Source of the DNA: Pseudomonas jinjuensis
Lineage (GTDB): Bacteria; Pseudomonadota; Gammaproteobacteria; Pseudomonadales; Pseudomonadaceae
Assembly: GCF_900103845.1 (NCBI RefSeq)
Contig: NZ_FNIJ01000001.1
Location: 367,659-431,658 of the forward strand
Reading direction: 5' to 3'
DNA length: 64,000 bases
Part shown: positions 36,060 through 43,948 of the stretch, piece after piece
How the letters are laid out: the number at the start of each line of letters is the position of its first letter
Position numbering within the stretch: position 1 is the first letter of the stretch
Position numbers and translations under genes: made by a program
Notes under the pieces: model-generated
The model's input: the letters and a program-made list of their open reading frames with translations, nothing else
Told to the model about the DNA's origin: nothing
Database searches by the model: none

Positions 36060-36846
36060 CCGATATGTGGCAGTTCTTGGGGGTTCCGCGGTTGGTTTGT
36101 CCCGTCAGCGTGGCAAGACCCGCGAATGGCTCGGCAGCGTCAGCTTCATCGGCGAGCGCTTTCCGGCCTGGCCGCTGGCGATCGATACCCTCGAATGCAT
36201 GCTCCGCGAACACGTGCGCGGGCGCGCCGAACTCTGCGTGGCGCTGTCCAGCCACTACTGCCGGTTCTGCCTGGTGCCGTGGAGCGAGCAGATAGTCGCG
36301 CCGGCGGAACTGCAGGAATACGCGCGCTTCTGCTTCGACGAGGTCTACGGCCCGCCGGAAGAGCAGTGGACGCTGTGCATCTCGCCGGAAGCGGCGGGGC
36401 AGCCGCGCCTGGCCGCGGCCCTGCCGGAGGCGCTGCTGGAAGCGCTGCGTGGCCTGGCCGGCAAGCTCGGCGTGCGCCTGGAAGGCGTGCAGCCGTACCT
36501 GATGGCGGCCTTCAACCGCTTTGCCAGGAGCCTGCCGCAGAAGGACTACCTTTTCGTCGTCGCCGAACCTTCGCGCAGCACCTTGCTGCTCGCCGGCGAC
36601 AACCGCTGGGGGGCGGTGCGCTCGCTGGGTGTCGCGGACACCGACGAGGCACTGGATGAACTGATCGCGCGCGAATGCGAGCTGCGTGGCGGCGACGATG
36701 CCGCCGAGCCGCTGAACGTGTTCCTGCATGCCCCTGGCCGTTTCGACGACACCCCGCAGCTGGCGGGCGTGGAGGTGCTCACGCTGCAGCTTCCGCACGC
36801 TGGTGTGCGGGATGTGCTGTACAGCATGGCAATGGCGGTGAACTGA
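36040..36846 (+). CDS. PilM/GspL/MshI-like cytoplasmic assembly protein
   Basis: 268 aa. I use the GTG at 36040 (VSLLSPDRYVAVLGG), which has GGAGG about 10 bases upstream and overlaps gspE by 20 bases. The fold looks like the actin-like cytoplasmic domain of PilM/GspL: beta-rich N-terminus, then a long helical-beta part with FARSLPQKDYLFVV and LLLAGDNRWGAVRSLG. There is no membrane segment, so this would be the soluble half, with the PilN-like protein supplying the membrane half as in type IV pili. The assignment rests mainly on operon position between gspE and pilN/pilO-like genes. Confidence 0.6.
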   Translation: MSLLSPDRYVAVLGGSAVGLSRQRGKTREWLGSVSFIGERFPAWPLAIDTLECMLREHVRGRAELCVALSSHYCRFCLVPWSEQIVAPAELQEYARFCFDEVYGPPEEQWTLCISPEAAGQPRLAAALPEALLEALRGLAGKLGVRLEGVQPYLMAAFNRFARSLPQKDYLFVVAEPSRSTLLLAGDNRWGAVRSLGVADTDEALDELIARECELRGGDDAAEPLNVFLHAPGRFDDTPQLAGVEVLTLQLPHAGVRDVLYSMAMAVN

Positions 36847-36847
36847 G

Positions 36848-37393
36848 ATGCGCCCGCTCGATCTGGACTTCCAGCCGCGCCGCCGCAGCGGTCCGCTGGG
36901 CTGGTGCCTGCTGGCCGCCGCGCTGGTGCTCGGCACCGGGGTGCTGGGCGCACAGCACTGGGTCGAGGGACAGACCCGCGAACGCCTGGCGCAGGCGCAG
37001 CACGCCGAAGGCCAGCTGGGCGTGGGGCAGGGCACGCAGAGCAGGCTGTCCGCCGCCGAACTCCGCGAGCAGCAGGTCAACCTGGCGGAAATGCGGCGCA
37101 TCTCCGCCCAGCTGCGGCGCCCCTGGGAACGCCTGTTCATCACCCTGGAAACCCTGCCGCGCAAGGATGTCGCGCTGCTCTCCCTGACTCCCGACGCGCG
37201 CAAGGGCCAGCTGCGGATCACCGCCGAGGCGCGCGACCTGGAAGCCATGCTGGCATTCCACCGCCAGTTGGAAGAGAGCGGGGTGCTGGTCGACGTATCG
37301 CTGCTGAACCACGAAGTCGTGCAGAAGACCCCCGAGCACCCGGTTCTCTTCAACCTGCTGGCCACCTGGGAGGTGGGCGATGCGAATCCCTAG
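36848..37393 (+). CDS. PilN-like inner-membrane assembly protein
   Basis: 181 aa with a short cytoplasmic N-terminus (MRPLDLDFQPRRRSGPLGW) resembling the PilN motif that docks in PilM. One membrane segment follows at about 18-36, then a coiled-coil stretch (about 40-90) and a ferredoxin-like C-terminal domain (LFITLETLPRKDVALLSLTPD). Operon order M-N-O-P-like supports the call. Its stop overlaps the next start by 14 bases. Confidence 0.7.
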   Translation: MRPLDLDFQPRRRSGPLGWCLLAAALVLGTGVLGAQHWVEGQTRERLAQAQHAEGQLGVGQGTQSRLSAAELREQQVNLAEMRRISAQLRRPWERLFITLETLPRKDVALLSLTPDARKGQLRITAEARDLEAMLAFHRQLEESGVLVDVSLLNHEVVQKTPEHPVLFNLLATWEVGDANP

Positions 37394-37928
37394 GCTGATC
37401 CTCCTCGAACAGTTGCAGCGCCTGGGCTGGCCGGGACTGGCCGGGATCGGCGTGGGCGTCCTCGCCCTGGGCTACGCCGCCTTCGGCCTGCTGCCGGCCT
37501 GGCAGGCGCTGCAGGCGGCCGAGCAGCGCAGCCGCGAGGCCGGCGAGTACCTGCAGCAGGTGGAGAGCGGCAGCGTGGAGGCGCCGGTGGTGCCCGGCAA
37601 GCAGCTCGACGAGTTCCGCAGCAGACTGCCGACCCAGCTCGACGCCACCACCGCCATCGACCGCATCTACGCCCTGGCCGGCCAGGAGCGGATCACCCTG
37701 GCGCGCGGCGAATACTCCCTCGGCATCGATCCGAAGACCCGCCTGGCGCGCTACCAGATCCTCCTGCCGGTACGCGGCAGCTACCCGCAGCTGCGCCGCT
37801 TCATGCACGCGCTGGTCAACGAGCTGCCGGCGGTGGTGCTGGAGGACGTGGATCTGCAACGCAAGCGGATTGCCGACACCGAGCTGACCGGACGCATCCG
37901 CATGACCCTTTATCTGTCGAGGTCATGA
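37380..37928 (+). CDS. PilO/GspM-like inner-membrane assembly protein
   Basis: 182 aa. One membrane segment at about 16-40 (WPGLAGIGVGVLALGYAAFG), a helix, then a PilO-type ferredoxin-like domain with the YPQLRRFMHALVNELPAVVL segment typical of PilO, where it mediates pairing with PilN. Translationally coupled at both ends. Confidence 0.72.
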   Translation: MRIPRLILLEQLQRLGWPGLAGIGVGVLALGYAAFGLLPAWQALQAAEQRSREAGEYLQQVESGSVEAPVVPGKQLDEFRSRLPTQLDATTAIDRIYALAGQERITLARGEYSLGIDPKTRLARYQILLPVRGSYPQLRRFMHALVNELPAVVLEDVDLQRKRIADTELTGRIRMTLYLSRS

Positions 37929-38473
37929 TGGACGCCCGTCGCGGAACCTTCTGGCTGGTGTTTCTCGGGGCCGCCGCCGCGCTCGCCCTGATTCCCGAAT
38001 ACTTCTTCCCCGAGGAGGAGGCCGCGCCGGCCGTGCAGGTCGCCCCGCGCAAGCCGGCCACATTGCCGCTGCCGGAGCAGGCCGCGCAAACCGCCGCCGT
38101 GCCCCGGGCCGGCGCTGCGTCAGGCGCCGCGCCGCGCGCCGCCGGCAACCCGATGCAGGCCGACCTGTTCCCGGCGCAGAGCTGGCGCAAGGCGCCGCCG
38201 CCACCCAGCCCCGCCGAGATGGCCGCCCGGGTGCCGCCGCCACCCCCGCCGCCGCCGATGGCCCCGCCGCTGCCGTTCCAGTTCATCGGCCGGATGTCCG
38301 ACGACCGCCAGGCCCGGGTGTTCCTGCAGAGCGGCGACCGGGTCTACACCGTCCACCCCGGCGACGTGATCGACGACACCTACCGCGTCGACCGCATCAC
38401 CGCCACCGAACTGACCTTCACCTATCTGCCGTTGCATCAATCCCAGTCACTGGCTGTAGGGAGTGCGCCATGA
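37925..38473 (+). CDS. GspC/PilP-like inner-membrane protein with a proline-rich linker
   Basis: 182 aa. N-terminal signal anchor (TFWLVFLGAAAALALIPEYF), a long Ala/Pro-rich linker containing runs of five and seven prolines (about 60-115), and a C-terminal homology domain (LPFQFIGRMSDDRQARVFLQ, then GDVIDDTYRVDRITATELTF) like the HR domain of GspC or PilP that contacts the secretin N0 domain. It would bridge the inner-membrane platform to the secretin encoded next. Confidence 0.7.
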   Translation: MMDARRGTFWLVFLGAAAALALIPEYFFPEEEAAPAVQVAPRKPATLPLPEQAAQTAAVPRAGAASGAAPRAAGNPMQADLFPAQSWRKAPPPPSPAEMAARVPPPPPPPPMAPPLPFQFIGRMSDDRQARVFLQSGDRVYTVHPGDVIDDTYRVDRITATELTFTYLPLHQSQSLAVGSAP

Positions 38474-40458
38474 TTCCGTTCAACCGTTTCCGCCAGGCGA
38501 ATTCCGCTGTGCTGGCGCTGGCCATCGGCACGATGCTGCTGGCCGGCTGCGCCACCAACCAGCAGCGGGAGCAGGGACTCGCGCTGATCGAGGCGAGGAA
38601 GTACGAGGAGGGCCTGACCCATCTGGCCAGGGCGGTGGAAGACGACCCGCGCAACGCCGAGCTGAAGGTGGCGCTGACCACCGCGCGCGCACGGGCCGTC
38701 GAGGAACTGCTGGGCGGCGCCGACCTCGACCGCAGCCAGCGCGACTTCGCCTCGGCGCAGATCGGCTACGAACGGGTGCTGGGCATCGAGCCGAACAACG
38801 TCCGCGCGCGCAACGCCATGCGCGAACTGAAGCGCATCGGCAGCCTGGGCGAGATGGTCCGCCAGGGCCAGACCGACCTGCGCCGCGGCGACCTCACCGG
38901 CGCCGAACGCGAGGTGCGCGCGGTGCTCTCCCTCGACCCCGGCCACCAGGGCGCCCTCGACCTGCAGCAGAACATCGAGCTGATCCGCTCGCGCACCAGC
39001 ACGCCCTATCCGCAGTTGCGCTCGCGGCTGGAGCGGCCGGTGAACCTGGAATTCCGCGACGCCAACCTGAAGGTGATCTTCGAGGTGCTGGCGCAGGCCT
39101 CGGGCCTGAACTTCATCTTCGACAAGGACCTGCGCCCGGACCTCAAGGCCACCATCTTCGTGCGCCAGGTGCGCATCGAGGACGCGATAGCGCTGCTGCT
39201 GCAGCAGAACCAGCTGCGGCAGAAGGTGGTGAACGACAACACCGTGCTGATCTACCCGGATTCGCCGCAGAAGCAGAAGGACTACCAGGAACTGGTGATG
39301 CGCACCTTCTACCTGACCAACATGGATGCCAACACCGCGCTGAACCTGATCAAGACCATGCTCAAGACCCGCGACGTGTTCGTCGACGAGCGCCTCAACA
39401 CCCTGACCATGCGCGACACCCCGGACGCCGTGCGGCTGGCGGAGAAGCTGTTCTACTCCCAGGACCAGTCCAACCCGGAAGTGGTGCTGGAGGTCGAGGT
39501 GATGGAAGTGAACAGCCAGCGCATCCGCGACCTCGGCCTGCAGTGGCCGAACACCTTCGGCCTGGTCGACGACGGCGGCAACGCGGTGGACTTCCTCAAC
39601 GAACTGCGCGGCATCACCTCGAACCGGATCACCATCAACCCGTCGCCGCAGCTGCGCATCAACGACCAGGACAACGACGTGAACACCCTGGCCAGCCCGG
39701 TGATCCGCGTCAGCAACCGCGAGCAGGCGCGCATCCACATCGGCCAGCGGGTGCCGATCGTCAGCGCCACCTCGGTGCCCTCGACCCAGGGCCCGGTGAT
39801 CACCGAGAGCATCACCTATCTCGACGTCGGCCTGAAGCTGGAAGTGCAGCCGGTGGTGCACCTGAACAACGAGGTGGCGATCAAGGTCGCGCTGGAGGTG
39901 AGCAATGCCACGCCGCTGGCGCCGACCCAGCAGGGCACCATCCCGGTCCAGGTGGATACGCGCAACGCGGTGACCACCCTGCGCCTGCACGACGGCGAGA
40001 CGCAGATCCTCGCCGGCCTGATGCGCAACGACAAGCAGTACGCCTCCAACAAGGTCCCCGGGCTGGGCGACATCCCCGGCCTGGGCCGGCTGTTCGGCAG
40101 CAACAAGGACACCTACACCAAGGCCGAGCTGGTGCTGTCGATCACCCCGCGGATCATCCGCAACCTGCCGTACCAGAGCCCGTCGGACATGGAGTTCGAC
40201 ACCGGCACCGAAAGCGCCATGCAGGTCCGCCCGGTGGACATGTCGCTGGGCGATGCCGACGTGCTGCCGGCGGACCAGCCGCAACCGGCGCAGGTCGCCC
40301 CGGCCCTGCCGCAGCCCGCCCAGGCGCTGCCGGCTCCCGCCGCTCCGGCGCCGCTGGCCGCGCAGCCGGCGACGGTGCAGTCGACGAGCATGCCGGCGAT
40401 GGCGGTGCTGCCGCAGCCGGCGTCGCCGCCGAAGGTCACGGTCTCGGTGGGGCCCTGA
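38470..40458 (+). CDS. gspD: Lipoprotein secretin with N-terminal TPRs (GspD/MshL-like)
   Basis: 662-aa outer-membrane secretin. Lipobox LLAGC gives a lipidated Cys27. Residues about 28-175 contain TPR-like helices (EARKYEEGLTHLARAVEDDP, RRGDLTGAEREVRAVLSLDP), unusual for XcpQ-type GspD. Secretin N-domains follow (VNLEFRDANLKVIFEVLAQA, then an N1-type repeat), then the secretin core (SPVIRVSNREQARIHIGQRV to PGLGDIPGLGRLFG) ending near residue 560. The last ~100 residues are Pro/Ala/Gln-rich. Self-piloting by lipidation would remove the need for a separate pilotin. Confidence 0.88.
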   Translation: MIPFNRFRQANSAVLALAIGTMLLAGCATNQQREQGLALIEARKYEEGLTHLARAVEDDPRNAELKVALTTARARAVEELLGGADLDRSQRDFASAQIGYERVLGIEPNNVRARNAMRELKRIGSLGEMVRQGQTDLRRGDLTGAEREVRAVLSLDPGHQGALDLQQNIELIRSRTSTPYPQLRSRLERPVNLEFRDANLKVIFEVLAQASGLNFIFDKDLRPDLKATIFVRQVRIEDAIALLLQQNQLRQKVVNDNTVLIYPDSPQKQKDYQELVMRTFYLTNMDANTALNLIKTMLKTRDVFVDERLNTLTMRDTPDAVRLAEKLFYSQDQSNPEVVLEVEVMEVNSQRIRDLGLQWPNTFGLVDDGGNAVDFLNELRGITSNRITINPSPQLRINDQDNDVNTLASPVIRVSNREQARIHIGQRVPIVSATSVPSTQGPVITESITYLDVGLKLEVQPVVHLNNEVAIKVALEVSNATPLAPTQQGTIPVQVDTRNAVTTLRLHDGETQILAGLMRNDKQYASNKVPGLGDIPGLGRLFGSNKDTYTKAELVLSITPRIIRNLPYQSPSDMEFDTGTESAMQVRPVDMSLGDADVLPADQPQPAQVAPALPQPAQALPAPAAPAPLAAQPATVQSTSMPAMAVLPQPASPPKVTVSVGP

Positions 40459-40461
40459 GCC

Positions 40462-40932
40462 ATGCGCGGCGCCCGGGGCTTCACGCTGATCGAGGTGGTG
40501 ATCACCCTGGTCATCCTCGGGCTGCTCGCGAGCATCGCCGCGCCGCTCGCCGAAACCGTGATCCGGCGTGGCAAGGAGCAGGAGCTGCGGGATGCGCTGT
40601 ACCAGATCCGCGACGCGCTGGACGCCTACAAGCGCGAGGCCGACGCCGGGCACATCGAGAAGTCGGTGGACAGCAGCGGCTACCCGCCGAGCCTGGACGT
40701 GCTGGTGGACGGCGTGCGCGACGTGCGCAGCCCGAAGGGGGCGAAGATCTATTTCCTCCGCCGGCTGCCCCGCGATCCCTTCTCCGACCCGAAGGATTCG
40801 CCGAGGGAGAGCTGGGGCCTGCGTTCCTACGACAGTTCGGCGGACGAGCCGCGCGAGGGGCAGGACGTCTTCGATGTCTATTCCAGGGCGCCCGGCAAGG
40901 GGCTGAACGGCGTTCCCTATCGGGAGTGGTGA
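40462..40932 (+). CDS. Pseudopilin, second (GspG-like)
   Basis: 156 aa with a canonical short leader and class III cleavage site ([20 protein letters not shown]), Glu at +5, and a C-terminal part containing LPRDPF and a W-x-L-R-SYDSS region. It resembles GspG/GspH-type pseudopilins but lacks the typical Asp-rich calcium loop of the gspG at 7832-8269. Confidence 0.8.
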   Translation: MRGARGFTLIEVVITLVILGLLASIAAPLAETVIRRGKEQELRDALYQIRDALDAYKREADAGHIEKSVDSSGYPPSLDVLVDGVRDVRSPKGAKIYFLRRLPRDPFSDPKDSPRESWGLRSYDSSADEPREGQDVFDVYSRAPGKGLNGVPYREW

Positions 40933-40936
40933 AGTC

Positions 40937-41311
40937 ATGCGCAAGGCAAAGGGTTTCACGCTGATCGAACTGCTGGTGGTCATGGCGATCATCGCCACCC
41001 TGATGGCCATCGCCGTGCCGCGCTATTTCAACAGCCTCGAGACTTCCAAGGAGACCGCGCTGCGCCAGAGCCTGTCGGTGATGCGCGAGGCGCTGGATCA
41101 CTACTACGGCGACAAGGGGACGTACCCGGAAAGCCTCGACGAGCTGGTCACCGACCGCTACCTGCGCAGCCTGCCGGTGGACCCGATCACCGAGCGCAAC
41201 GACCTGTGGCTGGTGGTGCCGCCGCCCGACGGCGTTCCGGGCGGCGTCGCCGACGTGCACAGCGGCGCCACCGGGAGCGCCAGGGATGGCAGCCAGTATG
41301 CGGACTGGTAG
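40937..41311 (+). CDS. Pseudopilin, third (short GspG-like)
   Basis: 124 aa. Class III signal KG/FTLIELLVVMAIIATLMA with Glu +5. The C-terminal part contains YGDKGTYPESLDELVTDRYL and LPVDPITERNDLW, as in short GspG-like pilins. Its 3' end overlaps the start of the next gene. Confidence 0.8.
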   Translation: MRKAKGFTLIELLVVMAIIATLMAIAVPRYFNSLETSKETALRQSLSVMREALDHYYGDKGTYPESLDELVTDRYLRSLPVDPITERNDLWLVVPPPDGVPGGVADVHSGATGSARDGSQYADW

Positions 41312-41897
41312 CGGCGCGGCGGCCGGCCAGCGGGGTTTCACCTATTTCGGTGTGCTGTTCATCGTGGTGGTGATGGGGCTGATGCTCGCCTCGGTGGGGG
41401 AAATCTGGGGAACCACCGGCAAGCGCGAAAGGGAACGCCAGCTGCTGTGGGTCGGCACGCAGTATGCAAGTGCATTGCGTAGCTACTACGGCAGTTCGCC
41501 GGGACTGGCGCAGTACCCGACGCGGCTGGAGGACCTGCTGGAAGACAAGCGTTTTCCGTCGCCGAAGCGGCACCTGCGCAGGCTCTATCCGGACCCCATC
41601 ACCGGCAGTACCGAGTGGGGCATGGTGCTGACCATCGATGGGCGCATCTCCGGGGTGTACAGCAAGTCGCTGGAGCAGCCGCTGAAGGTGAAGGGATTTC
41701 CGTCGCGCTGGGAGAAGTTCGAAGGCATGGAGAGTTATTCGGATTGGCAGTTCGTCGCCGAGAAGGACCTGGCGGACAGCACGCAGTCGGTCAATCCGGC
41801 GGCCGGGCAGTCCCTGCCGGGTATTCCGGGGCAGTCGCAGCCGGGGATTCCCGGGCAGTCGCCAATGCAGTCCAGTCCGCTCGGGCCGCAGCAGTAG
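41286..41897 (+). CDS. Atypical pseudopilin with Gly at +5
   Basis: 203 aa (199 if the ATG at 41298 is used). The cleavage site is RG/FTYFGVLFIVVVMGLMLA: the Gly at -1 is present but position +5 is Gly instead of Glu, as in tip-type minor pseudopilins that lack the +5 charge. The globular part has PTRLEDLLEDKRFPSPKRHL and RRLYPDPITGS. The C-terminus is a low-complexity Gly/Pro/Gln/Ser tail with two near-copies of PGIPGQSQ. It could cap the pseudopilus or contact the Csg proteins encoded next. Confidence 0.72.
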   Translation: MAASMRTGSGAAAGQRGFTYFGVLFIVVVMGLMLASVGEIWGTTGKRERERQLLWVGTQYASALRSYYGSSPGLAQYPTRLEDLLEDKRFPSPKRHLRRLYPDPITGSTEWGMVLTIDGRISGVYSKSLEQPLKVKGFPSRWEKFEGMESYSDWQFVAEKDLADSTQSVNPAAGQSLPGIPGQSQPGIPGQSPMQSSPLGPQQ

Positions 41898-41910
41898 AGG
41901 AGTAGGGCAG

Positions 41911-42357
41911 ATGCTCGGTTTCGTTCAACGCCTGCTTTCGGGCAGCCGGTCGGCGCGCTGCTGCGGGGGGCTGCTCGGCGCGCTGGGCCTGGCGCTGCTG
42001 CTGGTGGCGGCACCGGCGCCGGCCTCCGAGGAGGACGAGATGATGGGCTTCCTGGTCGACGACTCGATCTCGCACATCGGCCACGAGTTCTATCGCTACT
42101 TCAGCGACCGCATGCGCGACACCAGCCGCCTGGATTTCAACCTGGTGATCCGCGAGCGGCCCGATGCGCGCTGGGGCAGCCTGATCATCGTCGAGTACGA
42201 GCAACGCGTGGTGTACCGGCGCTTCCTCCCGCCGAACACCTCGGAACTCCGGGCCATCGCTTCCGAGGCGGCGGACCTGGTGAAGCAGCAGATCGTCCGC
42301 AGGAAGCTGGAAGCACAACTGCAGGACAACACAGACCTGGAGAAGGATGAACTATGA
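41911..42357 (+). CDS. csgE: CsgE-like curli secretion accessory factor
   Basis: 148 aa. A hydrophobic signal (LLGALGLALLLVAAPAPAS) precedes a ~105-residue mature domain matching CsgE: GFLVDDSISHIGHEFYRYFS, LDFNLVIRERPDARWGSLI, then VVYRRFLPPN. In curli systems CsgE is a periplasmic adaptor that caps the CsgG channel and selects substrate. The stop overlaps the csgF start (ATGA). Sits in the same operon as the pseudopilins, only 13 bases after the last of them. Confidence 0.88.
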   Translation: MLGFVQRLLSGSRSARCCGGLLGALGLALLLVAAPAPASEEDEMMGFLVDDSISHIGHEFYRYFSDRMRDTSRLDFNLVIRERPDARWGSLIIVEYEQRVVYRRFLPPNTSELRAIASEAADLVKQQIVRRKLEAQLQDNTDLEKDEL

Positions 42358-42758
42358 ACAGGAAAACGCTAGGGCTCCCGGCCTGCCTGTGGCTGGCGAG
42401 CAATCTGCTGTCCGGCTCGGCCGTGGCCTCCCAGCTGGTCTACACCCCGGTCAACCCGTCGTTCGGCGGCAACCCGCTGAACGGCCAGTGGCTGCTGAAC
42501 AACGCCCAGGCCCAGGACGATCACAAGGACCCCGATCTGCGCAGCAGCGCGCTGTCGCCCCTGGACCGCTTCACCAACCAGCTGCAGTCGCGCCTGCTCT
42601 CGCAGCTGCTGACCAATGTGCAGAACGGCAATACCGGGACCCTGAGCACCGACGATTTCATCGTCAACCTGGTCAACGATTCGGGAGCCCTGACCATCCA
42701 GATCACCGACCGCGCCACCGGTGAGATTTCCGAGATCGTCGTCGACGGTCTGAACTGA
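42354..42758 (+). CDS. csgF: CsgF-like curli assembly factor
   Basis: 134 aa, close to the usual CsgF length. After the signal peptide comes the hallmark LVYTPVNPSFGGNPLNGQWL, the segment that inserts into the CsgG pore in curli systems, then a helical region and a C-terminal beta-domain (DFIVNLVNDSGALTIQITD). No CsgA/CsgB-type repeat protein lies nearby for it to nucleate. Confidence 0.92.
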   Translation: MNRKTLGLPACLWLASNLLSGSAVASQLVYTPVNPSFGGNPLNGQWLLNNAQAQDDHKDPDLRSSALSPLDRFTNQLQSRLLSQLLTNVQNGNTGTLSTDDFIVNLVNDSGALTIQITDRATGEISEIVVDGLN

Positions 42759-42782
42759 CGTGACCACAAGGAAGACAAGGCC

Positions 42783-43643
42783 ATGAATGCAGTGATGAAA
42801 GTCGTACTGCTGGTAGCCGCCATCGCCATCCAGGGCTGCGCCTTGCGCGACCCGATGCCGGCGGAGCAGGGCAAGCAGCCCACACTGACGCCAAGGACTT
42901 CGACCTACTACGACCTGCTCGCCCTGCCGCGGCCGAGGGGCAAGCTGGTGGCGGCGGTCTACGGTTTCCGCGACCAGACCGGGCAGTACAAGCCGGTCCC
43001 GGCCAGTTCCTTCTCCACCAGCGTCACCCAGGGCGCGGCGAGCATGCTGATGGATGCCCTGCAGACCAGCGGCTGGTTCATGGTGCTGGAGCGCGAGGGC
43101 CTGCAGAACCTGCTGACCGAGCGCAAGATCATCCGCGCCTCGCAGAAGAAGCCCGACACGCCGGTGAATATCCAGGCGGAACTGCCGCCGCTGCAGGCCG
43201 CCAACCTGATGCTGGAGGGCGGGATCATCGGCTACGACACCGACGTCCGCACCGGCGGCGACGGCGCGCGCTACCTCGGCATCGGCACCTCGGTGGAATA
43301 CCGCGCCGACCAGGTGACGGTGAACCTGCGCGCGGTGGACGTGCGTACCGGCCAGGTGCTGGCCAACGTGATGACCACCAAGACCATCTTCTCCATCGGC
43401 CAGAGCGCCAGCGTGTTCAAGTTCATCGAGTTCAAGAAGCTGCTGGAGATCGAGGTCGGCTACACCACCAACGAACCGGCGCAGCTCTGCGTGCTGGCGG
43501 CGGTGGAGTCGGCGGTGGCGCACCTGATCGCCCAGGGCATCGAACGCCACATGTGGCAGGCGGCCGATGCCAACGCGGCGACCGACCCGACGCTGAGCAA
43601 GTACCTGACCCAGAACAATCCGCCGCTGACGGCGACGAACTGA
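42783..43643 (+). CDS. csgG: CsgG-like outer-membrane export channel lipoprotein
   Basis: 286 aa (E. coli CsgG is about 277). The signal ends in a lipobox (IAIQGC, Cys19). Recognisable CsgG segments: KLVAAVYGFRDQTGQYKP, the constriction-loop region around VPASSFSTSVTQGA, WFMVLEREGLQNLLTERKII and the transmembrane hairpin regions around GGIIGYDTDVRTGG and SVEYRADQVTVNLRAVDVRT. It forms a nonameric pore in curli systems. Last gene of the operon; a Rho-independent terminator follows at 43789. Confidence 0.92.
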   Translation: MNAVMKVVLLVAAIAIQGCALRDPMPAEQGKQPTLTPRTSTYYDLLALPRPRGKLVAAVYGFRDQTGQYKPVPASSFSTSVTQGAASMLMDALQTSGWFMVLEREGLQNLLTERKIIRASQKKPDTPVNIQAELPPLQAANLMLEGGIIGYDTDVRTGGDGARYLGIGTSVEYRADQVTVNLRAVDVRTGQVLANVMTTKTIFSIGQSASVFKFIEFKKLLEIEVGYTTNEPAQLCVLAAVESAVAHLIAQGIERHMWQAADANAATDPTLSKYLTQNNPPLTATN

Positions 43644-43655
43644 GCCGACCCGTAG

Positions 43656-43754
43656 GGTGGACGTGGCTTTTCACGTCCACCATCGGAGGCGGGATTCGGG
43701 GCGGGTGGGTGCAACCCGCCATTTCGCGGCTACCGGCGGGTTGCACCCGCCCCA
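43656..43754. repeat. Hairpins in the csgG-pcaI gap
   Basis: Two elements: a perfect 10-bp stem GGTGGACGTG / CACGTCCACC (43656-43681), and an inverted pair GGCGGGTTGCACCCGCC with its opposed partner at about 43700-43720. Typical extragenic repeats. The 305-base gap also carries the terminator and the candidate PcaR site listed separately. Confidence 0.65.
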
Positions 43755-43788
43755 CGATTCCCCACCCAACTCCGCGTTCTTTCCCCAC

Positions 43789-43825
43789 AATCGGGCCGGA
43801 TTCCCCATCGGCCCGATTTTTTCTT
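43789..43825 (+). terminator. Rho-independent terminator of the secretion/csg operon
   Basis: Perfect 10-bp stem AATCGGGCCG / CGGCCCGATT with a 10-base loop, followed by TTTTCTTTT. Strong intrinsic terminator on the plus strand. Confidence 0.8.
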
Positions 43826-43837
43826 TTCCATGGAAGT

Positions 43838-43852
43838 GTTCGATATTCGCAC
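43838..43852 (+). promoter_or_regulatory. Candidate PcaR operator upstream of pcaI
   Basis: GTTCGATATTCGCAC closely matches the GTTCGATAATCGCAC-type motif remembered for PcaR-controlled pca promoters, and a degenerate second copy (GATTATCGCATTGTTCG) follows at about 43861. About 97 bases before the pcaI start. PcaR itself is not in the window. Confidence 0.5.
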
Positions 43853-43948
43853 GAATAGTCGATTATCGCATTGTTCGCTCCCCGGCCCGCGGATAAGGTT
43901 TTCCCAACGGCATCACCGGATGCCCTGGATGACCGAACGAGAACAACC

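Noticed and set aside
33487-43643. Curlin-type (CsgA/CsgB) repeat proteins
   Set aside because: I looked for Ser-x5-Gln-x4-Asn-x5-Gln repeats or Fap-like repeats in the operon and flanks and saw none; the only repetitive tail is the short Pro/Gly/Gln one in the pseudopilin at 41286.
6627-43643. gspH/I/J/K minor pseudopilins, prepilin peptidase, histidine kinase or sigma-54 activator in the cluster
   Set aside because: None found; the only regulator is the receiver protein, and the only pilin-like genes are the four listed. These functions must come from elsewhere.
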